DNA from: Hydrogenophaga sp. NFH-34
GTDB lineage: Bacteria > Pseudomonadota > Gammaproteobacteria > Burkholderiales > Burkholderiaceae_C
Direction: 5' to 3'
Length of the DNA: 64,000 nucleotides
Assembly (NCBI RefSeq): GCF_021401345.1
Contig: NZ_JACBGE010000001.1
Location: 248,001 to 312,000, forward strand
Shown here: positions 19,250 through 30,393 of the stretch, one piece after another
Layout of the letters: every line of letters starts with the position of its first letter
How positions within the stretch are numbered: position 1 is the stretch's first letter
Notes under the pieces: model-generated
What the model saw: the letters and a program-made list of their open reading frames with translations, nothing else
What the model was told of the DNA's origin: nothing
The model's database searches: none
Position numbers and translations under genes: made by a program

Positions 19250-20881
19250 ATGGAGACACCCCAGAACCTTGCACCGCGCCCCCAGAAGCCGCTGCACGAG
19301 TACCTGCGCCAGCACGCACGCGAGCGCCCTGACCACCCAGCGTGCATCTGGTACGGCCAGGCCATTTCCTGGGCCGAACTGGATCGGGCCAGTGATGCCT
19401 TTGCCGCGCACCTGCAGGCTCTGGGTGTGGCCAAGGGCGAGCCGGTGGTGCTGTTCCTCAACAACTGCCCGCAATACCTGGTGGCCCATTTCGGCATCCA
19501 GAAGATCGGGGCCATCGTCTGCCCCAGCGGACCGTTGAACAAGGAGCACGAGCTGGCGTACCAGGTCAACGATCTCCAGGCACGGGTGATCGTGGCGGCC
19601 GACAACCTGCTGCCGGTGGTGGAGAAGGTGCGTGGACAGAGCGCGTTGCAACACGTCTTCGGCGTGCGCTACACCGACTGGCTGCCCGAGCAGCCCACGC
19701 TGGACCTGCCACCCGAGCTGGCGGCAACGGCCCAGACGCCCGTTGCCTGGCCTGCCGGCGTGGAAGACTTCTGGCGTGTGATGCACGAGGACGCCCGGCC
19801 ACAGGCGGTGGACATGGCGCTGGACGACGTCGCGCTCATGACTTACACCTCGGGCACCACCGGCCTGCCCAAAGGCGCGATGCTCAGCTACGGCAATGCG
19901 CTGTTCAAGACCACGGTCTGCGCCGACTGCAACGGCGTGGGCGGTGACGACGTGCTGCTGTCGGTGGCGCCGCTCTATCACATTGCTGGCATGCTCATGG
20001 GCGTGAACGTGCCGGTGATCACCGGGGCCAGCAGCGTGCTGCTGCACCGTTTCGACCCCAATGCTGTGCTGCAGGCCATTGCCACGTACCGCGTGAGCTG
20101 GTGGTACAGCATCGCGCCGATGAACGTCGCCTGCATGCAGGTGCTGCAGGCAGCGGGGCCTGGCGCATTTGATCTGGGCAGCCTGAAGAGGAATCCGGTC
20201 ACCAGCTTCGGCATCGCGTTCACCGAATCGCTGGCCACGCAGTGGCAGTCCTTCGCGCCCCACTGCCTGTCGCAAGAGGCGGCGTATGGCCTGAGCGAGA
20301 CCCACACCTGCGACACCTACACCCCGGCGGGCAAGGCCAAATGGGGCACGCAGGGCATCGTCGCGCCGGGCGTGACGATCCGCATTCTCGACCCGGACTC
20401 GGGCCAGGAGCTGCCCGTGGGTGAAGTGGGTGAAATCGTGCTGACCAGCCCGGGGGTGTTCAAGGGGTACTGGAACAAGCCGGAAGCCACGGCGGCGACG
20501 CTGCGCGACGGCTGGGTCCACACGGGCGACATGGGCAAGATGGACGCCGAGGGCTATCTCAGCTTCATCGGCCGCTTCAAGGAAATGATCAAAGTCTCGG
20601 GCTACAGCGTCTTCCCGGAAGAGGTCGAGACCATCCTCATCAAGCACCCGGCCGTGGCGCAGGCAGCGGTCATTGCCGAGCCCGACGCCGAGAAGGGTGA
20701 GGTGGTCAAGGCCTTCATCGTCAAGAAGGCTGGCGCCGAAGTGTCGGCCGAGGCGCTCGTGGCCTGGTCGCGCGAGAACATGGCGCTCTACAAGGCGCCG
20801 CGCCATGTGCGTTTCATCGATGCGCTGCCGGCCACGGGCGCCGGCAAGGTGCTGCGTCGTCTGCTGAAGGATCTGGCGTGA
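19250..20881 (+). CDS. AMP-forming acyl-CoA synthetase
   Basis: Activates a carboxylic acid to its CoA thioester through an acyl-adenylate. The adenylate-forming signature TYTSGTTGLPKG is at residues 198-209. Later motifs are GWVHTGDMGKMDAEGY, GRFKEMIKVSGYSVFPEEVE and the C-terminal GAGKVLRR with the catalytic lysine. The 543 residues fit fatty or aryl acyl-CoA ligases; substrate chain length cannot be read. The ATG at 19250 has a GAAAG site; the frame is open to 19187. It overlaps the carboxylase gene by four bases, which strongly suggests that its product feeds the carboxylase. Confidence 0.9.
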   Translation: METPQNLAPRPQKPLHEYLRQHARERPDHPACIWYGQAISWAELDRASDAFAAHLQALGVAKGEPVVLFLNNCPQYLVAHFGIQKIGAIVCPSGPLNKEHELAYQVNDLQARVIVAADNLLPVVEKVRGQSALQHVFGVRYTDWLPEQPTLDLPPELAATAQTPVAWPAGVEDFWRVMHEDARPQAVDMALDDVALMTYTSGTTGLPKGAMLSYGNALFKTTVCADCNGVGGDDVLLSVAPLYHIAGMLMGVNVPVITGASSVLLHRFDPNAVLQAIATYRVSWWYSIAPMNVACMQVLQAAGPGAFDLGSLKRNPVTSFGIAFTESLATQWQSFAPHCLSQEAAYGLSETHTCDTYTPAGKAKWGTQGIVAPGVTIRILDPDSGQELPVGEVGEIVLTSPGVFKGYWNKPEATAATLRDGWVHTGDMGKMDAEGYLSFIGRFKEMIKVSGYSVFPEEVETILIKHPAVAQAAVIAEPDAEKGEVVKAFIVKKAGAEVSAEALVAWSRENMALYKAPRHVRFIDALPATGAGKVLRRLLKDLA

Positions 20882-23800
20882 GCGAAGCACTGTTTTTTCG
20901 CAAGGTGTTGATCGCCAACCGGGGCGAGATCGCGGTGCGCCTGGTGCGGGCGTTGCAGGACCTGGGCATCGCGAGCGTGGCCGTGTACGCGCGCGACGAT
21001 GCGCAGGCCCTGCACGTGCGGCTGGCCGACACGGCGGTGGCGCTGGACGCAACCGGTCCTTCGGCCTATCTCGACATCGAGGCGCTGCTGAAAGTGGCGC
21101 GGGAGCAGGGCTGTGACGCGGTGCATCCGGGTTACGGCTTTCTGAGCGAACGGGCCGACTTCGCACAGGCATGCGCCGCCGCAGGACGGGTGTTCATCGG
21201 CCCGACGCCGGAACAGCTCGCGCTTTTTGGCGACAAGGCGCGGGCCCGCGCGCTGGCTGCGCAGTGCGCGGTGCCGGTGATGCCCGGCAGCGAGGGTGCG
21301 GTGACGCTGGCGCAGGCGCAGGCCTTCTTCGCGCAGCAGGCGACCGAAGGCGCGGGCATGATGATCAAGGCCATCGGTGGCGGCGGCGGCCGGGGCATGC
21401 GCGCGGTGCTGGATGCTGGCGAGGTGGCCGAAGCCCACGCGCGCTGCACCTCCGAGGCGCGCGCCGCGTTCGGCGTCGACGGTGTGTACGTCGAGCGCCT
21501 CATGACCCGCGCGCGCCACATCGAGATCCAGGTGCTGGGCGACGGCCAGGCGGTGGCGAGCCTGGGCGAACGCGAATGCACGCTGCAGCGGCGCTTCCAG
21601 AAATTGGTCGAGATCGCGCCCAGCCCCATGCTGTCGGCCGACCTGTGCGAGCGCATCACGCAGGCCGCGCTGTCCATGGCGCAGACCGTGGGCTACCGGG
21701 GCCTGGGCACCTTCGAGTTCCTGGTCGACGAGACGGCCATCGAGCCGCCGCCGGGCCACCCCAAGGCGGCGAGCGTGGGGGCCACATCCCTGCCGTTCGT
21801 GTTCATCGAGGCCAATCCGCGTCTGCAGGTCGAACACACCGTGACCGAGGCCGTGACCGGGCTGGATCTGGTGCAACTGCAACTGGGCGTGGCGGCGGGC
21901 CGCACGCTGGCCGATCTGGGCGTGGCCCCCGGTCGCACCGCGCCCCAGAAGGGCTTCGCGATCCAGTGGCGCATCAATGCCGAGACGCTGGACACCCAGG
22001 GCCAGGCCCGTCCTTCGGGCGGGGCACTGGCCCGCTTTGACCTGCCCAGCGGGCCGGGCGTGCGGGTCGATACGCACGGTTATCTGGGTCTGGCGCCGTC
22101 GCCCCACTACGACACCCTGCTGGCCAAGCTCATCGTGGCCAGTCCTTCGCCGAGTTTCGGCGACGCCTTGCGGCGCTCGCAGCGCGCGCTGGCCGAATGC
22201 CGCATCGAAGGCATGGCCAGCAACCTCGGGCTGCTGAGGGCGCTGGCCGAGCAGCCCGAATTCGCCGCCCAGGCGGTGCACACGCGTTTTGTCGAAGAGC
22301 GGTTGCCGCCGCTGCTGGCGCGGGCCGCGTCGCTGGCAACGCCGGAGCCGCCGTCGCTCGCGGCGCAGCCGGTCGCCGGCGGGGACGGGCACCCTGTCGA
22401 AGACGATGGCCGCCATGTCTGCGCCCCCATGCCGGCGCGCCTGGTGCAGTTCGAGGTCGCGGTGGGCGACCTGTTGCCCGCCGGCGCGCAGGTGGGCGTG
22501 CTCGAAGCGATGAAGATGGAGCACCTGATCCACACGCCGCACGCCGGCCGCGTGATGGCGCTGCTGGCCCAGCCGGGCGACTATGTGACCGAAGGCCAGC
22601 GTCTGCTGGCGCTGGAGCCGGTCGAGGCCGGCGAGGTGCAGGCGGTGACAGCGGTCGCGCTCGACCCCGACGCCATCCGCGGCGATCTGCAGCGGGTGAT
22701 CCACCGCCATGCGCCCACGCTCGACGCCCACCGGCCGGTCGCCGTGGCCAAGCGCCACGCGCAGGGCGGGCGCACGGCGCGCGAGAACGTGGCCGACCTG
22801 TGTGACCTGGCCGACGATCCGGGCAATTTCCTGGAGTACGGGCAACTGGCCATTGCCGCCCAGACGCGGCGCCGCAGCCTGGAGGACCTGGTGGCCAACA
22901 CCCCGGCCGACGGCATCGTCACCGGCATCGGGTGTGTCAATGCGCGCGATTTCGGCCCCGAGCGCTCGCGCGCGGTGGTGATGGCCTACGACTACACCGT
23001 GCTGGCCGGTACCCAGGGCATGCGCAACCACCACAAGCAGGACCGCATGCTGGCCATTGCGCACCAGTTGCGGCTGCCGGTGGTGCTGTTTGCTGAGGGC
23101 GGGGGCGGGCGGCCGGGCGATACCGACATGCCCATCGTTGCCGGGCTCAACAACCACACCTTCAGCCAGTTCGCGGCCCTGTCCGGCAAGGTGCCGGTGG
23201 TCGGTATCGTGCACGGGCGCTGTTTCGCGGGCAACGCGGCGCTGCTGGGCTGCAGCGACGTGATCATCGCCACGCGCGCCAGCAACATCGGCATGAGCGG
23301 GCCGGCCATGATCGAGGGCGGTGGTCTGGGGACTTTCCGTCCCGAGGAGATCGGGCCCAGCCACGTGCAGTCGGCCAACGGCGTGATCGACGTGCTGGTC
23401 GAGGACGAAGCCGAAGCGGTGGCGGTCGCCAAGCGCTACCTGGGCTACTTCCAGGGGGCTCTGCCGCACTGGGACTGCCCCGACCAGCGCCTGCTGCGCC
23501 ACGCTGTACCGGAAAACCGGCTGCGGGTTTACGACGTGCGCGCCGTGCTGGAAGGGCTGTTCGACAGCGGCTCCGTGCTGGAACTGCGCGCCGGCTTCGG
23601 CGCCGGCATGATCACGGCGCTGGCCCGCATCGAAGGGCGGCCGGTGGCGGTGATGACCAACAACCCGCACCACCTGGGTGGCGCGATCGATGTCGAGGCG
23701 GCCGACAAGGCCGCGCGCTTCATGCAACTGGCCAATGTGCACGGTCTGCCCATCGTTGCGCTGGTTGATACCCCGGGTTTCATGGTCGGCCCCGACATCG

Positions 23801-24243
23801 AGGCGCAGGCGCAGGTGCGCCACGTCTGCCGCATGTTCGCCGTCGCCTCGCACCTGCGGGTGCCGTTTTTCTCGGTGGTGCTGCGCAAGGGCTACGGCCT
23901 GGGCGCGCAGGCGATGACGGCGGGCGGCTTCGATGCGCCGGTGTTCAACGTGTCCTGGCCCAGCGGCGAGTTCGGTGCCATGGGGTTGGAGGGGGCGGTG
24001 CGCCTGGGCTTCCGCAAAGAGCTGGAAGCGGTGCCGGCCGGGCCGCAGCGCGACGCCCTGTTCCAGTCCCTGGTGGCCCAGCAATACGCCAACGGCGAGG
24101 CCATCAACATGGCGCAGACGCTGGAGATCGACGCCGTGATCGACCCGGCGGAAACCCGCGCCTGGCTGGTGCGCGGTCTGGCTTCGGCGCACCGGGTGAC
24201 CGCCGGGCAGGGCGCCCCCGCCGCCTATGTCGACACCTGGTGA
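20878..24243 (+). CDS. Single-chain acyl-CoA carboxylase (biotin carboxylase-BCCP-carboxyltransferase)
   Basis: A 1121-residue biotin-dependent carboxylase with all three functions in one chain. Biotin carboxylase covers about residues 8-455 (KVLIANRGEIAVR; ATP-grasp loop KAIGGGGGRGMR at 164-175). The biotinyl domain follows, with EAMKMEH and the biotin-accepting Lys546. The carboxyltransferase covers about 620-1110 (VLAGTQGMRNHHKQDRM; NNPHHLGGAIDVEAADK). Ordinary propionyl- or methylcrotonyl-CoA carboxylases split these into two subunits. This order and length match the single-chain long-chain acyl-CoA carboxylase (LCC) type known from mycobacteria. It starts in the stop of the acyl-CoA ligase. 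The true acyl substrate is unknown. Confidence 0.9.
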   Translation: MSEALFFRKVLIANRGEIAVRLVRALQDLGIASVAVYARDDAQALHVRLADTAVALDATGPSAYLDIEALLKVAREQGCDAVHPGYGFLSERADFAQACAAAGRVFIGPTPEQLALFGDKARARALAAQCAVPVMPGSEGAVTLAQAQAFFAQQATEGAGMMIKAIGGGGGRGMRAVLDAGEVAEAHARCTSEARAAFGVDGVYVERLMTRARHIEIQVLGDGQAVASLGERECTLQRRFQKLVEIAPSPMLSADLCERITQAALSMAQTVGYRGLGTFEFLVDETAIEPPPGHPKAASVGATSLPFVFIEANPRLQVEHTVTEAVTGLDLVQLQLGVAAGRTLADLGVAPGRTAPQKGFAIQWRINAETLDTQGQARPSGGALARFDLPSGPGVRVDTHGYLGLAPSPHYDTLLAKLIVASPSPSFGDALRRSQRALAECRIEGMASNLGLLRALAEQPEFAAQAVHTRFVEERLPPLLARAASLATPEPPSLAAQPVAGGDGHPVEDDGRHVCAPMPARLVQFEVAVGDLLPAGAQVGVLEAMKMEHLIHTPHAGRVMALLAQPGDYVTEGQRLLALEPVEAGEVQAVTAVALDPDAIRGDLQRVIHRHAPTLDAHRPVAVAKRHAQGGRTARENVADLCDLADDPGNFLEYGQLAIAAQTRRRSLEDLVANTPADGIVTGIGCVNARDFGPERSRAVVMAYDYTVLAGTQGMRNHHKQDRMLAIAHQLRLPVVLFAEGGGGRPGDTDMPIVAGLNNHTFSQFAALSGKVPVVGIVHGRCFAGNAALLGCSDVIIATRASNIGMSGPAMIEGGGLGTFRPEEIGPSHVQSANGVIDVLVEDEAEAVAVAKRYLGYFQGALPHWDCPDQRLLRHAVPENRLRVYDVRAVLEGLFDSGSVLELRAGFGAGMITALARIEGRPVAVMTNNPHHLGGAIDVEAADKAARFMQLANVHGLPIVALVDTPGFMVGPDIEAQAQVRHVCRMFAVASHLRVPFFSVVLRKGYGLGAQAMTAGGFDAPVFNVSWPSGEFGAMGLEGAVRLGFRKELEAVPAGPQRDALFQSLVAQQYANGEAINMAQTLEIDAVIDPAETRAWLVRGLASAHRVTAGQGAPAAYVDTW

Positions 24244-24319
24244 TTTCGGGGGGCGTTGTCCGAATAACGGCAGGGGCCCCACGGGGTCGGTAAAATGCCG
24301 TTTTTAACAGCGCCCCACC

Positions 24320-26903
<2,584 letters not shown>

Positions 26904-27000
26904 GGCGCGCCGGCGCGTTCCGGCCGGCGGTATTCACCGTGCCGGAGCGTGCCGAGTTCGTGCAGAATCGGCCTTCCCCACACCCCCAAGCGGAGCCCCC

Positions 27001-27525
27001 ATGCTGACCGAAGACGGCAAGCACCTCTACGTCTCCTACGACGAGTACCACAACCTCATCGAGAAACTGGCGATCAAGGTCTACCAGTCGAGCTGGCAGT
27101 TCGACACCATCCTGTGCCTGGCCCGTGGTGGCATGCGTCCGGGGGACATCCTCTCGCGCATCTTCGACGTGCCGCTGGCCATCATGTCTACCAGCTCCTA
27201 CCGCTCCGACGCTGGCACGGTGCAGGGCAAGCTGGACATTGCCCGCTACATCACCACGCCCAAGGGTGAAATCGCCGGCAAGGTGCTGCTGGTCGACGAT
27301 CTGGCCGATTCGGGCCACACCCTCAAGGTGGTGATCGACACGCTCAAGAACCAGTACGCGCCCATCACCGAACTGCGCAGCGCGGTCATCTGGACCAAGG
27401 CCGTCTCGGTGTTCTCGCCCGATTATTCGGTCGAATTCCTGCCGACGAACCCCTGGATCCACCAGCCCTTCGAGGGCTACGACAGCCTGCGCCCGGCGCA
27501 ACTGCTGGAGAAGTGGAAAGTCTGA
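27001..27525 (+). CDS. Purine-type phosphoribosyltransferase
   Basis: A type I phosphoribosyltransferase of 174 residues. The PRPP-binding loop is LLVDDLADSGHTLK, and ARGGMRPGDILSR forms the substrate-side loop. The position after purA suggests purine base salvage (hypoxanthine/xanthine-guanine type), but the base specificity cannot be read with certainty. It starts with ATG 97 bases after purA and is followed by a clear terminator. Confidence 0.85.
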   Translation: MLTEDGKHLYVSYDEYHNLIEKLAIKVYQSSWQFDTILCLARGGMRPGDILSRIFDVPLAIMSTSSYRSDAGTVQGKLDIARYITTPKGEIAGKVLLVDDLADSGHTLKVVIDTLKNQYAPITELRSAVIWTKAVSVFSPDYSVEFLPTNPWIHQPFEGYDSLRPAQLLEKWKV

Positions 27526-27564
27526 CGCGGCCGGGGCCCTTCGCGGCCTCTGGCTTCCGTGTCT

Positions 27565-27596
27565 GCGGCCCGATGAGGGCCGCTGTCGTTTTCAGT
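27565..27596 (+). terminator. Rho-independent terminator after the phosphoribosyltransferase gene
   Basis: GCGGCCC (27565-27571) pairs with GGGCCGC (27577-27583) around the loop GATGA, and is followed by TGTCGTTTTC. The short loop, 7-base GC stem and T-rich tail are typical. Confidence 0.7.
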
Positions 27597-27622
27597 CCGG
27601 TCTTTCTTGTAGGGAGCCTGCC

Positions 27623-28822
27623 ATGTCCGCCGACGCGCATCTGTCCACCCGCCTGATCCACCACCCGTACCGCCCGCCCGAGGGCTTCGAGGCCGTGGCA
27701 CCCGGCGTGCACAAGGCCTCGACGGTGATCTTTCCCGACGTGCAGGCGCTGCACACGCGCGACTGGAAAGACAAAAGCGGCTACACCTACGGCCTGCACG
27801 GCACGCCCACCACTTTCACGCTCGAAGAGCGCATCGCCACGCTGGAAGGTGGGCAGCACTGCATGCTGGTGCCCAGTGGCCTGGCGGGTATTTCGCTGGT
27901 GGACATGGCCCTGCTCAAGCAGGGCGACGAAGTGCTGCTGCCCGACAACGTGTACGGCCCAAGCAAACACTTCGCCCAGGTGGAGTTGGCGCACTGGGGC
28001 ATCGGCCACCGCTTCTACGATCCGATGGACCCGGCCGACCTGGCCGCCCAGCTCACGCCGGCCACGCGCCTGGTCTGGCTGGAGGCCGCCGGGTCGGTGA
28101 CGCTGGAATTTCCCGACCTGCCGGCGCTCACGGCCGTGATCCGCGCGGCCAACGCGGGGCGCGAGCGGCCCATCGTGGCCGCGCTGGACAACACCTGGGG
28201 TGCGGGCGTGGCGTTCTCGCCCTTCGATCTGGGTGTGGACGTTTCCATGCAGGCGCTGACCAAGTACCCCAGCGGTGGTGCCGACGTGCTCATGGGCTCG
28301 GTGGTGACGCGCGATGAGGCCTTGCACCGCCAGATCTTGCTGACACGCATGCGCCTGGGGCTGGGTGTGGGCGCCAACGACGTCGAACTGGTGCTGCGCG
28401 GACTGCCGTCCATCGCGGTGCGCTACGCCGCCCAGGACGCGGTCACGCGCGAACTGGCCCGTTGGATGGTGGGGCAGTCCGGCGTGGTGCGCGTTTTGCA
28501 CCCGGCCTTGCCGGATTCACCGGGCCATGCGGCCTGGCTGCGCGATGCGACGGGGGCGGCCTGCCTGTTCAGCGCGGTGTTCGATGAGCGCCGCACGCCG
28601 GCGCAGATCGACGCCTTCTGCGACAGCCTGCGCCTGTTCCGGCCGGGCTGGAGCTGGGCTGGGCCGATCAGCCTGTGCGCGCCTTACCAGGTGGCCGGCA
28701 TGCGGCCGGCTTCGCGCTGGCCTTACCGCGGCACGCTGGTGCGGTTTGCAATCGGGCTCGAAGCGGTGGAGGATCTGCGCGCCGATCTGGCGCAGGGGCT
28801 GGCGACGCTGGCCGCCGCCTGA
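27623..28822 (+). CDS. metC: Cystathionine beta-lyase
   Basis: PLP-dependent Cys/Met-metabolism enzyme that cleaves cystathionine to homocysteine, pyruvate and ammonia. The PLP lysine is predicted to be Lys214 in MQALTKYPSGG. Other family elements are SGLAGISLVDMALLKQGDEVLLPDNVYGP and DNTWGAGVAF. The 399 residues and the HLSTRLIHHPYRPPEGF opening are typical of proteobacterial MetC. An AGGGAGC site precedes the ATG. It ends one base before the convergent HTH-NBR1 gene. Confidence 0.92.
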   Translation: MSADAHLSTRLIHHPYRPPEGFEAVAPGVHKASTVIFPDVQALHTRDWKDKSGYTYGLHGTPTTFTLEERIATLEGGQHCMLVPSGLAGISLVDMALLKQGDEVLLPDNVYGPSKHFAQVELAHWGIGHRFYDPMDPADLAAQLTPATRLVWLEAAGSVTLEFPDLPALTAVIRAANAGRERPIVAALDNTWGAGVAFSPFDLGVDVSMQALTKYPSGGADVLMGSVVTRDEALHRQILLTRMRLGLGVGANDVELVLRGLPSIAVRYAAQDAVTRELARWMVGQSGVVRVLHPALPDSPGHAAWLRDATGAACLFSAVFDERRTPAQIDAFCDSLRLFRPGWSWAGPISLCAPYQVAGMRPASRWPYRGTLVRFAIGLEAVEDLRADLAQGLATLAAA

Positions 28823-28823
28823 T

Positions 28824-29579
28824 TCACGCCGGGCGGTGCTGCGGGCGGAAAGCCCGCGTTTCGGCCAGCGTGGTCACGTGGACGCACACTTCCAGGCCGG
28901 CATCTTCGCCAAAGCAGGGGCGCCCATCGGCGAGGGTGCCGACCCAGTAGGAAATCACGGTGCCGGTTTCGGTCGGGGCCGTGAAACCCATCGAGAGCTC
29001 GACGACCCCGCCTGGCGGGGTGGCGGGAACCAGCAGTTCGGTCCGGTCCGGGCGCAGCCGCTGGCCAATCGGCAGTCGGCGGCTGCCGGCGCGCAGGAAG
29101 GCTTCAATCTGCTCGTCCCAGCACACCAGCTTGCGCTGGCGCCAGGGCGTGTTGCCGAGGTTTTGCACGCGCCAGACCTTGGTGAAGTGGCTGCCGGGCG
29201 CCACCATGGCGCCGCCGGGGTAGGTCACGTCGCGCACAAGACCGGCGCGGTCGCCTTGTTGCGGCTGAGCCAGTGCGGCATCCACCACCACGTTGGCGAA
29301 CAGGCCGTCGACGAGCCAGAACGGGTGGACCCGCAAGGCTGCGGCCAGGGCCACCAGGGTGTTCACGCGCGGCATGCGGTCGTCGCCGTCACGGCCCATG
29401 TCCAGGATGGTGTAGAGCGTCTGGCGGGCGATGCCCGCCCGCGCGGCCAGCGCCTTTTTGCTCAGGCCCAGCGCCAGCATGCGGGTTTCAATGCGGCGGG
29501 CCAGCTCCGAGACGGGCTCCCGTCCGGCCGGTGCATCGTTGGGCACCGGCCGCTTCGGAGGCAGGGCAGTGGGGTTCAC
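28824..29579 (-). CDS. HTH protein with a C-terminal NBR1-type Ig-like domain
   Basis: A 251-residue protein joining a XRE-like helix-turn-helix (about residues 24-85, LGLSKKALAARAGIARQTLYTIL) to an NBR1-like Ig domain (about 115-240). The latter shows the family pattern APGSHFTKVWRVQNLGNTPW and FTAPTETGTVISYWVGTLADGRPCFG. NBR1 domains are best known from autophagy receptors of eukaryotes; bacterial ones are mostly uncharacterised. No membrane segment or signal is seen, so it is probably a cytoplasmic DNA-binding regulator with a protein- or ligand-sensing module. The start is GTG at 29579. An AT-rich perfect palindrome lies 38 bases upstream. Confidence 0.8.
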   Translation of the reverse strand: MNPTALPPKRPVPNDAPAGREPVSELARRIETRMLALGLSKKALAARAGIARQTLYTILDMGRDGDDRMPRVNTLVALAAALRVHPFWLVDGLFANVVVDAALAQPQQGDRAGLVRDVTYPGGAMVAPGSHFTKVWRVQNLGNTPWRQRKLVCWDEQIEAFLRAGSRRLPIGQRLRPDRTELLVPATPPGGVVELSMGFTAPTETGTVISYWVGTLADGRPCFGEDAGLEVCVHVTTLAETRAFRPQHRPA

Positions 29580-29616
29580 AGGCGGTTCGTTGTGCGGCTG
29601 AAGAATCGCGAAAATT

Positions 29617-29634
29617 TTAATTCTAAAGAATTAA
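29617..29634. promoter_or_regulatory. AT-rich perfect palindrome, likely operator of the HTH-NBR1 gene
   Basis: TTAATTC-TAAA-GAATTAA is a perfect 7+4+7 inverted repeat in an AT-rich island of an otherwise GC-rich sequence, 38 bases before the GTG start of the HTH-NBR1 gene. It contains -10-like hexamers (TAGAAT, TAAAAT on the minus strand). XRE-type proteins typically bind such palindromes in their own promoters, so autoregulation is inferred. Confidence 0.6.
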
Positions 29635-29718
29635 CAATCATCCGAAGCCCGACCCGGACTTCGTGCGGATTGTCTCGATTGCGGCGATCAGGCGGGGCCA
29701 GCACCCTGCCGAATGGCG

Positions 29719-30390
29719 TCAGCGCGGCAGCAAAGGGCGCAGTTCGGCCCAGACATTGGCCATCATCTGGGGCTGGGCCGTCTCGTTGGGGTGGATGCGG
29801 TCGTTCTGGAACAGCTGGAGCGGATCGGCCGTGTCGGCCACGCCCTTGAGCAGGAAGGGCACCAGCCCGGCTTTTTCGGTGCGCGCCACGGTGGCGAACA
29901 CCTCGCGGAAATCCTGCGCGTATCGGGCGCCGAAGTTGGGCGGGATCTCCATGCCGACGATCAGCACCTTGGCGCCCGATTCGCGCGCGGCGCGGGCCAT
30001 CGCGCTCAGGTTGTCGCGTGTCATGTTCAGTGGCAGGCCGCGCAGCGCATCGTTGGCACCCAGCTCCAGAATCACCAGGGCGGGCTGGTGCTGCTTCAGC
30101 AGCGTGGGCAGGCGCGATCGGCCGCCAGCGGTGGTGTCGCCGCTGATGCTGGCGTTGACCACCTGGCCTTTGAACTTTTCCCGTGCCAGCCGCTCCTGCA
30201 AGAGGGCGACCCAGCCGCTGCCCCGCTTGAGGCCGTATTCGGCGCTCAGGGAGTCGCCGACCACCAGCACCGTGGTGCCCTGTGGGCGGGTCTGGGCCAG
30301 CGCCGGCATTCCCCAGGGGCACAAGGCCAGCGTCAGGGCGCCGGCCAGCCGGGCGTTAAAGTGACGTCGTTCCAAATCCCATCCTTTCAT
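29719..30390 (-). CDS. tesA: TesA-like GDSL esterase/lysophospholipase
   Basis: Secreted SGNH hydrolase of 223 residues. A signal peptide ends near residue 32 (MPALA before QTRPQG). The GDSL block is VVGDSLSAEYG with nucleophile Ser47; SISGDTTAGG and GANDALRG supply the oxyanion-hole Gly and Asn; the C-terminal DRIHPNE holds the Asp-His pair. It is divergent from a YbbA-like ATPase gene with three bases between start codons, as tesA and ybbA are in E. coli. Confidence 0.9.
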   Translation of the reverse strand: MKGWDLERRHFNARLAGALTLALCPWGMPALAQTRPQGTTVLVVGDSLSAEYGLKRGSGWVALLQERLAREKFKGQVVNASISGDTTAGGRSRLPTLLKQHQPALVILELGANDALRGLPLNMTRDNLSAMARAARESGAKVLIVGMEIPPNFGARYAQDFREVFATVARTEKAGLVPFLLKGVADTADPLQLFQNDRIHPNETAQPQMMANVWAELRPLLPR

Positions 30391-30393
30391 GGC

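Noticed and set aside
20788..24282. A 1164-residue antisense open frame across the acyl-CoA carboxylase
   Set aside because: It is a shadow of the conserved carboxylase, rich in His, Arg and Gln with no motif.
17086..24319. A genomic island bounded by mobile elements
   Set aside because: No integrase, transposase, tRNA or direct repeats were found at either end; only the unusual gene order supports insertion.
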